Of a DNA stretch of 64,000 nucleotides, positions 8,999 through 18,594 are shown one piece after another. The stretch lies in contig NZ_ML133524.1 in assembly GCF_003985145.1 (NCBI RefSeq), forward strand, positions 1 to 64,000. The letters run 5' to 3'. The notes below the pieces were generated by a model, which had not been told where the DNA came from, made no database searches, and saw only the letters and a program-made list of their open reading frames with translations. Each line of letters starts with the position of its first letter. The first letter of the stretch is position 1. The DNA is from Rhizobium anhuiense (GTDB taxonomy: Bacteria; Pseudomonadota; Alphaproteobacteria; Rhizobiales; Rhizobiaceae). The translations under genes were made by a program, and so were the position numbers.

Positions 8999-11011
8999 AT
9001 GACGATCATGGACGAAATCGAGGCTTCGCTTTTGCGCCTGCCGGATCGACCTCGCATCAGCTGGCGGCGGGTTACGGGCCGGCCCATGGTTTCGGAGACC
9101 GACGCGCCGGAACCTGCGATCGGATTCAGCCATCACCGCGACGGCGACGACGCCATATTGATCGCCGATATTTCCTATTTTGCCGGGGCCATCTGCGAGG
9201 TGCGAATACCCGGTGCCCACGCTGAAATCGCCCTTGCGCACCTGCAGGAGATCGTACTCAGCACAGTCATCCGCTTTCAGAACCGCGCCGTCCAGGCCAT
9301 GAACGCCATCAATCGCAATGTCCTCGACTCCCTCGATCCGAACGAGATCAACGTAAACGCGCTCGAGCAGACGCTGAGCGTGATAGCCGAGAGCGACGCG
9401 GGCGTCCTGAGACTTTACGACGAGGCCTCAGGTCTCCTCATTCCGGTGTCACAAGTCGGCTTCGACGACGATTATTACAATTATCGCATCAAGCCTCAGG
9501 AATCGATCTCCGGCAGCGTCTTCTCGACCGGAACACCCGTCCTGCTGAACTCGGCCGCCGATATCAGAGATGCCCATGCGAATCTGCGTGCGCCAAACGT
9601 TCGCTTCCTATCCGAACAGCGTCTCTCTCACAGCCTCATCTGCGTTCCCATCAGGACCGACACGACGACGCTGGGAACGCTGACCGTCATGTCGTTTCGG
9701 CAGGGCTCCGCCTATGGCGCATTCAGCGTAGGCCTGCTTGCGGCCGTGGCGACGCAGCTTGCCATCGCCTACAAGAAGTCGCAGGCCTACGAGCAGGCCG
9801 TTCGGTCGAATGAAAGCATCAACCGGATGCGGCTGGAGATCGAAAGGCGCAACGCAGAGCTGGCGCGCTCGCTCTCGGCCCATGACGACATCCTGTCCAT
9901 CTTCACGCACCATCGGCCGCTCGGCGAACATCTGGACGAGATCGCGACCCATTACGGCATCGATTTCCACTATGCCGATATTTTTGGAACGACGTTCGGC
10001 TCCAAGGGATGGAAGGAGCCGAAGACGACGAAGGACGTGCCGGCCGCACTCCTCGACGGTGGCCTGCGCCAGCGAGAAAGCATATTCGTGCATCCCGTCC
10101 GTGTCGCCGACGACGTCGTCGGAACCTTTCGTTCCGAGCGCGGCGACAATGCAGGCTATTGCGCGGCGATCCTCGGCGTGGTTTCCGCTTTCGTCGCGCT
10201 CGAAATTGTCCGCAGCGCCTCACACGACGATATCCTCAACAGCAGGAAACGGAAGCACTTCGAGGTTTTAGGAAAGGATGATCAGGCCACATCGGGTGGC
10301 GCCGTCCGGTTCGGCTTCCAGATCAGGAAGTACTGCCAGATCATCTTTATCAGGCATGAGCAAGGGAGCGCCCAGAACCAGAGCCTGTTCCTGCAGAGAA
10401 CGCTGCAGCAGGCGTTGAAGGCGGCGACGATCCGCAACCAGCTGTCATTCTATACCGATGAAGGCGTCTTCCTGCTGTTTTGCGCTGCCACCGAGGAGGC
10501 CCTGCGGACGAATCTGGCATCCATCGGAGACCAGGCGGTAGCTGAGGGATGGTGCTGCGGGGCGAGCCTCATTCAAAGCGCACCCCATCCTTATCCGGAA
10601 GGCGCCGCACAGGCTGTCGAGGCCGCGCATCTCATGAGCATGCGGCATCGGGCGGGCATCCTCATGCACAGCGAGACCGGCATCGACAGACTGCTGCGCA
10701 AACAATCCGCGGCTGATATCCTCGAATTCGCCGATCAGATACTCGCTCCCTTCGAGAAGGAAGCAAACGGCGACGCCCTTCTCAGGACCCTGGAAACCTA
10801 CATCGAGAGCGGAAAATCAGCGTCCAAGGCAGCGGCCTGCCTCGGCATACACACCAACACCCTCTATCAAAGGCTGCAGCGGGCGCAGTTGTTGATGGGC
10901 AAGGACATCGACAACAAGGATGACTATCTGTTGCTCAGCCTGGCGTTCCACCTGAAGTCGACCTACGGTTCGCCGCGGCCTGCAGGCAGACGCAAAGCAA
11001 CTTCCCCCTGA
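8999..11011 (+). CDS. GAF-domain PucR-type transcriptional regulator
   Basis: About 670 aa from the ATG at 8999, which has AAGG about 8 bases upstream; a GTG at 8975 would add eight residues. A GAF-like domain (residues about 90-270) is followed by a helical linker, a degenerate middle domain, and a C-terminal PucR/CdaR helix-turn-helix (SGKSASKAAACLGIHTNTLY) close to the end. PucR-type proteins activate purine, sugar-acid or amide catabolic genes in response to small molecules. The gene diverges from the MFS/amidohydrolase pair across about 120 bp, which makes that pair the likely target. The effector is unknown. Confidence 0.85.
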   Translation: MTIMDEIEASLLRLPDRPRISWRRVTGRPMVSETDAPEPAIGFSHHRDGDDAILIADISYFAGAICEVRIPGAHAEIALAHLQEIVLSTVIRFQNRAVQAMNAINRNVLDSLDPNEINVNALEQTLSVIAESDAGVLRLYDEASGLLIPVSQVGFDDDYYNYRIKPQESISGSVFSTGTPVLLNSAADIRDAHANLRAPNVRFLSEQRLSHSLICVPIRTDTTTLGTLTVMSFRQGSAYGAFSVGLLAAVATQLAIAYKKSQAYEQAVRSNESINRMRLEIERRNAELARSLSAHDDILSIFTHHRPLGEHLDEIATHYGIDFHYADIFGTTFGSKGWKEPKTTKDVPAALLDGGLRQRESIFVHPVRVADDVVGTFRSERGDNAGYCAAILGVVSAFVALEIVRSASHDDILNSRKRKHFEVLGKDDQATSGGAVRFGFQIRKYCQIIFIRHEQGSAQNQSLFLQRTLQQALKAATIRNQLSFYTDEGVFLLFCAATEEALRTNLASIGDQAVAEGWCCGASLIQSAPHPYPEGAAQAVEAAHLMSMRHRAGILMHSETGIDRLLRKQSAADILEFADQILAPFEKEANGDALLRTLETYIESGKSASKAAACLGIHTNTLYQRLQRAQLLMGKDIDNKDDYLLLSLAFHLKSTYGSPRPAGRRKATSP

Positions 11012-11171
11012 ACGCTGGTTCGCCTATCTGAGAAAGATAGAAGAATGCCGGAGAGCCGTATTCCCCCAGCTTTCCGTCGAGCAGTTCCCACCGACAGACA
11101 TTAGCGAAACTTTATCGTTTCTGACCAATGCTACGCAGACGTGCAACGCACCAGATCTGAAGCAGGACCGG

Positions 11172-12704
11172 ATGATGCCACACTCGTTTGAATCCATTCT
11201 GGAGAGCCTGCCTCAGGGCATTGTCCTGCTCGATCCTGCCAGTGCGGTAACGGCGTTCAATTCCCGCACGCTTGATATTCTCGGCCTTCCGGAAGGCGCC
11301 ATCCGCAAGGGAATGGCTATCGACGGATTGTTGGGCGCCGACTGCCGTGCGGTGGCATCCCGGCGATCGGCGATCGGCAAACCGCATACGTCTCAGTTCG
11401 TACTTTCCGACGGACGGATGATCTCATTGACCTGCGCGCCATCGAAGGATGGAGGCTGGATCCTCAGCTATGAAGACATCTCGACGCTCATTCGCGTCGA
11501 AGACAGCCTGGCCGAACAACATCGCCGGTTCGACGCAGCCCTCAGCAACATGCCGCATGGGCTGTGCATGTTCGATTCCGTCAAGAACCTGATATTGTGC
11601 AACCCCTCCTATGCGCGGATGTACAATCTGCCGGACCTGCTGACGCAACCGGGGACGCCACTCGTGGATATCCTGGCCTATCGCAGCCGGGAGGGAAATG
11701 GCCCGGCCGATACCGCTACCTATTTTGATGTCGTTTTCGAAGCGACGGCCCGCGGTGCGGTAGCCAGCCAGAACATCGTGCTCACCGATGGGCGGGTTAT
11801 CAAGATCACCCACAATCCGATGCAAAACGGTGGATACGTCGCCACCCATGAAGACGTCACCAAGACCGTGCGCCTTGCCGAAGAGCTGCGCCGGCATCAC
11901 GATCAGCTCGAAGCGACGGTGAAGAGTCGTACGGCGGAAGTCGAGCGGCAAGCGCGGGAACTAGAACGCATGCTCACGCAGGAGCGGAACATCAACGAAT
12001 TGCAGCGGCAGTTCGTGGCGATGGCATCGCATGAATTCAGGACCCCGCTTGCCATCATCGACGCCGCTGCCCAGCGGCTGCTGCGTAAACGAGGGGCGGT
12101 CGAACCCGAATTTCTCAGCGACAAGGTCGATCAGATCCGCGCATCGGTGAACCGGATTGTCGATCTCATGGAGAGCATCCTGTCGGCCGGACGCCTCGAT
12201 ACCGGCAAGATCGATATCAGCTACACCGCTTGCGCATTAAGATCATTGATAAGAACCTGCTGCGAGCGGCAGTCGACGATCGCAAAGACGCACAGCTTTG
12301 TTTTGGACATAGATGGGCTTCCCGAGTTCATCGATGGCGATCCCCGCACTTTGGCACAGGTCTTTACCAACCTGCTTTCCAATGCCGTCAAATACGCGCC
12401 TGGAACCTCCGAAATTCGCGTCACGGCATGGGCAGAGACAGGAAACGTCAAAGTTTCGGTCAGCGATGACGGTGTGGGGATCGATCCGGAAGACGTGCCC
12501 CGGCTGTTCCAGCGCTATTTTCGTGCCCGGACGTCGATCGGGATTGCCGGAACGGGTATCGGCCTCAATCTGGTGAAGCAGATCGTCGAGCTGCATAACG
12601 GCTCGATAGAGGTTCGAAGCGCAAAAGGATGCGGGTCGACATTCACCGTAACCCTTCCCATCAAGAGAAGCGGTAACGCTTCCGCGACCAATGACGCGGC
12701 CTGA
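11172..12704 (+). CDS. Soluble PAS-PAS sensor histidine kinase
   Basis: A 510-aa kinase without membrane segments. Two PAS-like domains (about 5-110 and 118-235) are followed by a coiled coil (about 235-280), the phosphoacceptor box SHEFRTPL with His287, and a HATPase domain carrying NLLSNAVKYAPG, DDGVGI and GTGIGLNLVKQ. All catalytic boxes look intact. No response regulator lies beside it, so it is an orphan kinase in this window. It follows the PucR-type gene by 160 bp and could respond to a cytoplasmic ligand or redox state. AGCAGGA precedes the ATG. Confidence 0.93.
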   Translation: MMPHSFESILESLPQGIVLLDPASAVTAFNSRTLDILGLPEGAIRKGMAIDGLLGADCRAVASRRSAIGKPHTSQFVLSDGRMISLTCAPSKDGGWILSYEDISTLIRVEDSLAEQHRRFDAALSNMPHGLCMFDSVKNLILCNPSYARMYNLPDLLTQPGTPLVDILAYRSREGNGPADTATYFDVVFEATARGAVASQNIVLTDGRVIKITHNPMQNGGYVATHEDVTKTVRLAEELRRHHDQLEATVKSRTAEVERQARELERMLTQERNINELQRQFVAMASHEFRTPLAIIDAAAQRLLRKRGAVEPEFLSDKVDQIRASVNRIVDLMESILSAGRLDTGKIDISYTACALRSLIRTCCERQSTIAKTHSFVLDIDGLPEFIDGDPRTLAQVFTNLLSNAVKYAPGTSEIRVTAWAETGNVKVSVSDDGVGIDPEDVPRLFQRYFRARTSIGIAGTGIGLNLVKQIVELHNGSIEVRSAKGCGSTFTVTLPIKRSGNASATNDAA

Positions 12705-12767
12705 CGTTTCAGGATTGCTGTCCGCCATATCTACCCTATCCTTCTCGCAATAGAGGAGGATCACGCC

Positions 12768-13391
12768 ATGGCTTTCATTCACACCCCCAATGCATCCGCC
12801 AGCGAGAAGACGACGTCGATGTATGCGTCGGCCGAGGCGAATTATGGATATCTGCCGAACATGTACCGGGCCTTCGGCCACCGGCCGGAGGTGATGGAGA
12901 GCTGGGCGGCGCTGCTTTCGAGCATTCGCAGCCATATGAGCCTCAGGCGCTATGAACTGGTGACGCTGGCGGCAGCCAAGGAGCTGAAATCCTCCTATTG
13001 CATGCTGGCGCACGGCTCGGTGCTGCTGCGCGAGGGTTTCACCAGCGACGGGCTCACGGCAGTTGTCAACGAGACGGAGAAGGCGCCGATCGATGCCGGC
13101 GAACGCGCGATCATGGCCTTTGCCGCCAAAGTGGCGCGCGATGCGACGTCGGTCACCCAGCAGGATATAGACGGGCTGAAAAAACACGGACTGAGCGATG
13201 CCGATGTCTTCGACGTCACGGCTGCGGCCGCGGCCCGGTGTTTCTTCTCGAAAATGCTGGATGCGCTGGGCGCTGCACCCGACCACGCCTATATCGAGCG
13301 GCTGGAGCCGAATGTGCGAAAGACACTCAGCGTCGGCCGGGAGGTGGAGCGGCCTCTGGCGCCCTCACCGTCTCGTGGCACATCGCAATGA
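12768..13391 (+). CDS. AhpD-like / carboxymuconolactone decarboxylase-family protein
   Basis: A 207-aa peroxidase-related protein of the CMD/AhpD fold. The active-site-like stretch SSYCMLAHG gives Cys78 and His82; only one cysteine of the AhpD CxxC pair is seen, so classical disulfide peroxidase chemistry is uncertain. AGGAGGA lies just before the ATG at 12768. It may be transcribed with the histidine kinase 63 bp upstream. Its role in peroxide defence is a family-based inference. Confidence 0.88.
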   Translation: MAFIHTPNASASEKTTSMYASAEANYGYLPNMYRAFGHRPEVMESWAALLSSIRSHMSLRRYELVTLAAAKELKSSYCMLAHGSVLLREGFTSDGLTAVVNETEKAPIDAGERAIMAFAAKVARDATSVTQQDIDGLKKHGLSDADVFDVTAAAAARCFFSKMLDALGAAPDHAYIERLEPNVRKTLSVGREVERPLAPSPSRGTSQ

Positions 13392-13441
13392 TGCGATGAC
13401 CGAGGGCGCCTGCTCCTGCGGCCCCCTGTTCCCCTGCGGCC

Positions 13442-14485
13442 CTACTCCTGTGGTTTGTCCGCAAAATGCCGGATCGCAAATTCGGCGATGTTCTGGCTCG
13501 ATCGGTCGGCATCGTCGAGCAGCGAGGGAAACAGCTGCCATTGATGCGGCATTCCCGGCCAGACCTCGGTGGTGACGTCCACTCCCGCTTGGCGCGCCTT
13601 GTCGGCGAGCCGCAGCGTATCGTCCAGCAGGACTTCGCCGGAACCGACCTGCAGCAGCAGCGGCGGAAAGCCGGTCATGTCGGCATAGAGCGGCGAGGCC
13701 TGAGGATCGGTCGGAGACCGGGTGCGGAGATAGGTCTTGCGCAAGGTCTCGATCCAGTCCTTGCCGACCAGCGGATCGCTTTCGGCATTCGATGTCATCG
13801 ATCCGCCCGTCGCGGCAAGATCGGTAATGGGGCTGAGCGCAATCACAGCCGCCGGCAACGGCTTTGCGACCTGCATCTGCCGCAGCACCGTCTCGATCGC
13901 GATATTGCCGCCGGCGCCGTCTCCGGCGACGATGATGTTCTCGCTCCGATAGCCGTTGTCGAGAAGCCAGCGATAGGCGGTCAGCGCGTCGTTGATCTGC
14001 GCGGGATAGCCATATTCAGGCATCAGCCGATAATCGACGAGAAGAACGTCGCTCGATGCGGCCTTGGCGAGCGAGCCGGCAATCAGGCTGTGCGTGCGGA
14101 TGGAGCCGCTGGAAAAGCCGCCGCCATGGATATAGAGGATCACCCTTTGGCCGATCGGGTGATGAAGTCGGGCGGGCCACATCAGTTCGGCATCGACGCC
14201 GTCGGCATCGACCTGCCGGACCTGGATGCGCGTCGGTCCCGGCGTCGTCTCCATCAGCGTTCTGAAGGCCGTCCGCCGCTGCTGCAGGCTGTCGGCGCCG
14301 GCAAAGTGTTTCTTCCAAAGGCTGACGAGTTTTTCGACCTGCTCACGCGAGGCCTGGCTTTGCGGCCCAATGTCCTGCGCAGACACGCCGGATGCCAGCA
14401 ACGCCATCGCAGTAAGCGCAGGCAACAGACATCCGAGCCGCCTTGCGAGCCTTCGATTACCGGCAGACAAAATCCGATTGTTCAT
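13442..14485 (-). CDS. Exported HSL-type alpha/beta hydrolase lacking the nucleophile serine
   Basis: 347 aa from the ATG at 14485 (GGGAGAGG just upstream); an in-frame TTG lies one codon earlier. A signal peptide covers about 1-36 (LLPALTAMALLASGVSAQ). The oxyanion motif HGGG is at 120-123 and the acid (about Asp289, in LLDDTLRL) and histidine (His314, MPHQW) are present. The nucleophile elbow reads GDGAGG instead of GDSAGG, so Gly190 replaces the catalytic serine; codon GGC is one base from AGC. The protein may be inactive as an esterase. It converges with the AhpD-like gene. Confidence 0.88.
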   Translation of the reverse strand: MNNRILSAGNRRLARRLGCLLPALTAMALLASGVSAQDIGPQSQASREQVEKLVSLWKKHFAGADSLQQRRTAFRTLMETTPGPTRIQVRQVDADGVDAELMWPARLHHPIGQRVILYIHGGGFSSGSIRTHSLIAGSLAKAASSDVLLVDYRLMPEYGYPAQINDALTAYRWLLDNGYRSENIIVAGDGAGGNIAIETVLRQMQVAKPLPAAVIALSPITDLAATGGSMTSNAESDPLVGKDWIETLRKTYLRTRSPTDPQASPLYADMTGFPPLLLQVGSGEVLLDDTLRLADKARQAGVDVTTEVWPGMPHQWQLFPSLLDDADRSSQNIAEFAIRHFADKPQE

Positions 14486-14577
14486 CAACCTCTCCCGATG
14501 ATGCGGGTCACGGCAGCATCATTGGCCAGTTCGCCCATGGGAGTCAAAAGGGTGACGGATGCCAATCCCGACCTTTT

Positions 14578-15465
14578 TTACTCCGCTCTTATCGCGTCGA
14601 TAACAGCCCTGAAACCCGCCGACATATGGCGGCGGCTCGGATAGTAGAGATAGAGCGGTTCCTCCGGCTGACACCAGTCGTCCAGCACCTGGATCAGTTC
14701 GCCGCCGGCGACCGCCTTCTCCACGCGCGGCTCCCAGATATAGGCAAGGCCAACGCCGCTAAGTGCTGCCTGCATCATCAGCTCGTGATCGTCGAGCGAC
14801 AGCGGCCCGGTCGGCTGAAAGCTCACGGTCTGGCCATCCTTCTCGAACTCCCAGGCATAGCGCGCACCTGATGGAAACATGTTCTGGATGCAGAGATGGC
14901 GCTTGAGCTCATGCGGTGTCGCCGGTTTCGGCCGGGTCTCGAAATAGGCGGGCGAACCGACGACGACCAGGCGGATGCGCGGCTTGATGCGCAGCGCGAT
15001 CATGCCCTCGGTGACGCGCTCGCCGAAGCGGATGCCGGCATCAAACCCCTCCTCGACGATATCGACCAGCCTGTCTGTCGCGTTGATCTCCAGCTGCAAA
15101 TTGGGGTTCTTTGTCAACAGCGGACCGATGATGCGGCCGATGACGAAGGGGCCGATCGAATTCGGCACGTTGATCCGCACCTTGCCGAAGGGCGTGTCTC
15201 GGTAGCGGTTCAGCGCATCGAGCGCTGCCGCCATCTCGCCGAAGGCCGGGTCAAGATGCGAGATCAACAGTTCGCCGGCCTCCGTCAGCGAGACGCTGCG
15301 CGTCGTGCGGTTGAGCAGGCGGATGCCGATCCGGTCTTCGAGATTGAGCACGGCATGGCTGACCGCGGAAGCAGTGACGCCCCGCTCCTCGCCTGCCTTG
15401 CGAAAGCTCTTGTGCCGCGCGACGGCGGCGAAAGCCGCGAGTTCGGACAGTTCGGTGGCGCGCAT
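14578..15465 (-). CDS. LysR-family transcriptional regulator
   Basis: A 295-aa LysR protein: winged helix-turn-helix in residues 1-62 (FRKAGEERGVTASAVSHAVLN) and a periplasmic-binding-like effector domain from about 88 to the end. It is divergent from the short-chain dehydrogenase at 15591 with 125 bp between, the classical arrangement in which a LysR protein controls its neighbour. The ribosome site before the ATG at 15465 is weak. The effector is unknown. Confidence 0.93.
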   Translation of the reverse strand: MRATELSELAAFAAVARHKSFRKAGEERGVTASAVSHAVLNLEDRIGIRLLNRTTRSVSLTEAGELLISHLDPAFGEMAAALDALNRYRDTPFGKVRINVPNSIGPFVIGRIIGPLLTKNPNLQLEINATDRLVDIVEEGFDAGIRFGERVTEGMIALRIKPRIRLVVVGSPAYFETRPKPATPHELKRHLCIQNMFPSGARYAWEFEKDGQTVSFQPTGPLSLDDHELMMQAALSGVGLAYIWEPRVEKAVAGGELIQVLDDWCQPEEPLYLYYPSRRHMSAGFRAVIDAIRAE

Positions 15466-15590
15466 TGCTGAAATAAGCTCATCATAGTTTCAAGAATAAC
15501 AAATCTTATACAGCAACGAATTTTCAGTCAAATTCACCTCGTCGGCACAGAGATGCCACCGCCAACCGAATAGTTCGAAAGGAATTCGTC

Positions 15591-16442
15591 ATGAAAGTCT
15601 GGTTCATCACTGGTGCATCTCGCGGCTTCGGCGCGCTGATGACCAAAGAAGCCCTCGCATCAGGCGATGCCGTCATCGCCACCGCCCGCAACCCGAAGAC
15701 CGTGACCGAGCAGTTGGGCGACCACCCGAACCTGCTTGCCGTCGCCCTCGACGTCACCAACGAGGCGCAGGCGAAAGAGGCTGCGGCTGCCGGCATCGCC
15801 CGCTTCGGCCGCATCGATATTCTCGCCAACAATGCCGGCTACGGCCTGCTTGGCGCTGTCGAGGAAGCCACGGCCGAAGAGATCGAGAGGCTCTATGCCA
15901 CCAACGTCTTCGGTCTGCTGAAGGTGACGCGCGCAGTGCTGCCCCATATGCGCCGCCAGCGCTCCGGCCACATCCTGAACTTTTCCTCAATTGGCGGTTA
16001 TTTCGGCTATCCCGGCTGGGGCGTCTACGGCTCGACGAAGTTCGCCGTCGAAGGCTTGTCCGAATCGATGGCCGCCGAACTCGAACCTTTAGGCATCAAG
16101 GTGACGATCGTCGAGCCTGGCTTCTTCCGCACCGACTTCCTCGCCGACACGTCGCTGGCGGTCAGCCCGGCCTCCATCGCCGATTACGAAGGCACGCCGG
16201 CCGGCAACATGCGCAGCTTCGCTGTTGATGCCAACCATACCCAGCCCGGCGATCCCGCCAAGCTTGCCGCCGGCATCATGACGCTCGCCAATTCGCCCAA
16301 TCCGCCGCTGCGCATGCCGTTCGGCAGCGATACGGTGGCCGTCATCGAGGATCAGCACGCCAGCGTCGAAAAGGAACTTGCCGCCTGGCGCCAGCTCGCT
16401 TTGTCCACGGATTTTCCAAGCGAGGCAACGGGCTCGGCCTGA
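15591..16442 (+). CDS. Short-chain dehydrogenase/reductase
   Basis: A 283-aa classical SDR. The cofactor motif TGASRGFG is at 7-14, NNAG at 80-83, a catalytic serine at about 132-133, and YGSTK with Tyr146 and Lys150. SDRs of this length interconvert alcohols and ketones with NAD(P)(H); the substrate is not predictable. AAAGGA precedes the ATG. It is divergent from the LysR gene, its likely regulator. Confidence 0.93.
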   Translation: MKVWFITGASRGFGALMTKEALASGDAVIATARNPKTVTEQLGDHPNLLAVALDVTNEAQAKEAAAAGIARFGRIDILANNAGYGLLGAVEEATAEEIERLYATNVFGLLKVTRAVLPHMRRQRSGHILNFSSIGGYFGYPGWGVYGSTKFAVEGLSESMAAELEPLGIKVTIVEPGFFRTDFLADTSLAVSPASIADYEGTPAGNMRSFAVDANHTQPGDPAKLAAGIMTLANSPNPPLRMPFGSDTVAVIEDQHASVEKELAAWRQLALSTDFPSEATGSA

Positions 16443-16597
16443 AGACCAAGGTGGGGCAGCCGTTGCCTCCCGAATCTCCGGGATGCGGCGGCTGCGCGCC
16501 GTGAGTGCAGGAAAGTGCAGCATGCGGCAAATTAGCGTTCGCCTCGCGTATGGAATGGCCTAGATCTAGGTTCGATCACCACCATGAAGAGGCGAGC

Positions 16598-17602
16598 ATG
16601 TCCATCAAGTCCATCTGCATCTATGGCGCCGGGGCGCTCGGCGGCGCTATCGCCGTCAAGCTTGCAAGCCACGCCGAAAACGACGCCATCATCTCCGTCG
16701 TCGTGCGTGGAGCCCATCTCGACGCCATCCGCGACAATGGTCTCAGCCTGCGCGAAGCCGGTGCGGAAAGGCCGCTCAATGTCCGCCTCACCGCAACCGA
16801 CGATCCCAGGACATTGCCGCCGCAGGATCTCGTCATCACCGGCCTCAAGGGGCATCAGCTGGCACCCGCTGCCGAAGGTATTGCAGGCCTCCTCAAGGAA
16901 GGCACCCGCGTCGTCATGATCCTCAACGGCATTCCGTGGTGGTATTTTCACCGCGATATCCAGAGCCGGCATGCCGAGCTGCAGTTCGACGAGCTCGATC
17001 CCGGCGGCAGGCTTTGGCGACTGATCGGGCCGGAACGGGTGATCGGCTGCGTCGCTTATCAAGGGGCAGAGGTCATCTATCCCGGCGAGATCCAGCTTGC
17101 CAACAACGGCCGCTTCGTGCTCGGCGAGCCCTCAGGCGAGATGTCGGCCGATCTCAAGGCGATCGCCGCGGTGCTGACCGACGCCGGCCTCAACATCACG
17201 ACGACGGCTGTTATCCGTGACGAGATCTGGAGCAAGTTGATGGGCAATACCGCCTTCAACCCGATCAGCGCGCTGACCAGGGCGCTGATGACCGACATCA
17301 TGGCGGATCCGGCACTTTCGACCACAGTCGGCAAGGTGATGAACGAGGTCCGCGCCGTCGGCGAGGCCTTGGGCGCGCGTTTCAGCATGACCGTCGAGCA
17401 GCGGCTCGAGCAATCGCGCCATATCGGCGCCGTGCGCACATCGATGCTGCAGGATCTGATCGGCGGCAAGGCGCTCGAAATCACGCCGCTGGTCGGCATG
17501 GTGGTGGCGCTCGGACGCCTGAGTGCCGTTCCGACCCCAGTCTCGGAAACGATCCTGGCGCTGGTGACACAATTGGATCGGGAAAACCAGCGCGACCGCT
17601 GA
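16598..17602 (+). CDS. Ketopantoate reductase (ApbA/PanE) family oxidoreductase
   Basis: 334 aa from the ATG at 16598, chosen because the Rossmann start SIKSICIYGAGALGG (GAGALGG at 10-16) begins directly there; the open frame extends 31 codons upstream without family likeness. The C-terminal domain carries the family lysine in EIWSKLMGN and the segment FNPISALT. Family members reduce 2-dehydropantoate for pantothenate synthesis, but rhizobia carry several paralogues, so biosynthetic PanE is not assured. It lies 155 bp after the SDR gene. Confidence 0.87.
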   Translation: MSIKSICIYGAGALGGAIAVKLASHAENDAIISVVVRGAHLDAIRDNGLSLREAGAERPLNVRLTATDDPRTLPPQDLVITGLKGHQLAPAAEGIAGLLKEGTRVVMILNGIPWWYFHRDIQSRHAELQFDELDPGGRLWRLIGPERVIGCVAYQGAEVIYPGEIQLANNGRFVLGEPSGEMSADLKAIAAVLTDAGLNITTTAVIRDEIWSKLMGNTAFNPISALTRALMTDIMADPALSTTVGKVMNEVRAVGEALGARFSMTVEQRLEQSRHIGAVRTSMLQDLIGGKALEITPLVGMVVALGRLSAVPTPVSETILALVTQLDRENQRDR

Positions 17603-17610
17603 CTGCGGAG

Positions 17611-17640
17611 AAAAAGAAAGGCCGGGAGAAACCCGGCCGC
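17611..17640 (-). terminator. Rho-independent terminator for the 17647-18594 gene
   Basis: The stem GGCCGGG (17620-17626) and CCCGGCC (17632-17638) closes a 5-base loop. On the minus strand it is followed by TTTCTTTTT. It lies a few bases past the stop of the alpha/beta hydrolase; it may also slow rightward transcription from the ketopantoate-reductase-like gene. Confidence 0.75.
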
Positions 17641-17646
17641 CTTGAC

Positions 17647-18594
17647 TTACTTTCCGACCTGCTCGGCCCAATTCGGCGCCTTGCCGCCGCCATCGAGGAA
17701 GGTCATTGCCATATTCGCCATGAGGGGAGAGGCGAAGGTCTCGTAATGGGTGAGATCGGGCAGGATCGCCAGCCGGTTCTTCGACATGTTTTCCCGCATC
17801 CAGCCCGCATCGCGCAGACCGCCGCCGAGCTTGTGATAGAAGTCGACCATATGCTCGGGGCGGATCATGTCGGCATCGCCATAGATCAGCATGACCGGCA
17901 TGGTGAGCTTCGCGACCGCATCGCTGTAGTCGGCGGGTTCACGCATCAGCGCGCCCATGGCGTCGAGCAGCTTCGGAAATTCAGAAACATCAGGCGCCAC
18001 CGCCTTGTAGGAGAGGAACATCGGCGTGTCCTTCATCATCTCGGCCATGCCGGCGCCGACGGCCGCCTGCTGCGGCAGCATCTCCGGGAAGAAGCCGTTC
18101 TGCGCATAGGGTGCAGAGAGTATCACCAGCCGGCGCACCTGGTCGGGCGCGTTCGCCGCCATGTTCAGCGCCACCCCGCCGCCAAAGGAATAACCGAAGA
18201 CGTCGAGTTTGTCGTAACCGAGCTGCTTCACCAGGATCGCGAGATCGGCGCCGATCGCCGGAAGCTCGATCGGCCGCTTGCCGAGCGGCGTGCGGCCATG
18301 GCCCTGCAGGTCGACGGCGATCACCTGGCGGTGGTCGGTGAAGATGGGCATGACCGGCGCGAACATCTCGATCTGCCCGAGGCCGCCGTGAAGGAGCAGC
18401 AACGGTTCGCCCTCCCCGCGGATCTCGTAGTAATAATCGATGCCGTTGACCGGCACGCTTCCCTTCCTGACCATCGGCGCTACGGCCTTATTGTCCTCGA
18501 TGACAGGCCTTCCACTTTCAGCACCTGACATATCGGGTGCGGCCAGGAATGCGGCAGCCGTTGCGATCATCGAAATCAGCGTCATCTTCGACAT
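17647..18594 (-). CDS. Exported alpha/beta hydrolase
   Basis: 315 aa from the ATG at 18594, preceded by GGGAGC; a longer frame reaches 18627. An N-terminal hydrophobic segment (LISMIATAAAFLAAP) looks like a signal peptide or anchor. The fold signatures are HGGLGQ (oxyanion, 69-74), GYSFGGG with nucleophile Ser136, an acid in IYGDADMI and the histidine in LTHYETF, so the triad is complete, unlike the esterase at 13442. Likely an esterase or lipase-like hydrolase acting outside the cytoplasm; substrate unknown. Confidence 0.9.
   Translation of the reverse strand: MSKMTLISMIATAAAFLAAPDMSGAESGRPVIEDNKAVAPMVRKGSVPVNGIDYYYEIRGEGEPLLLLHGGLGQIEMFAPVMPIFTDHRQVIAVDLQGHGRTPLGKRPIELPAIGADLAILVKQLGYDKLDVFGYSFGGGVALNMAANAPDQVRRLVILSAPYAQNGFFPEMLPQQAAVGAGMAEMMKDTPMFLSYKAVAPDVSEFPKLLDAMGALMREPADYSDAVAKLTMPVMLIYGDADMIRPEHMVDFYHKLGGGLRDAGWMRENMSKNRLAILPDLTHYETFASPLMANMAMTFLDGGGKAPNWAEQVGK

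Noticed and set aside
16505..16597. N-terminal extension of the ketopantoate-reductase-like protein
   Set aside because: The Rossmann fold begins right after the ATG at 16598, which has its own ribosome site.
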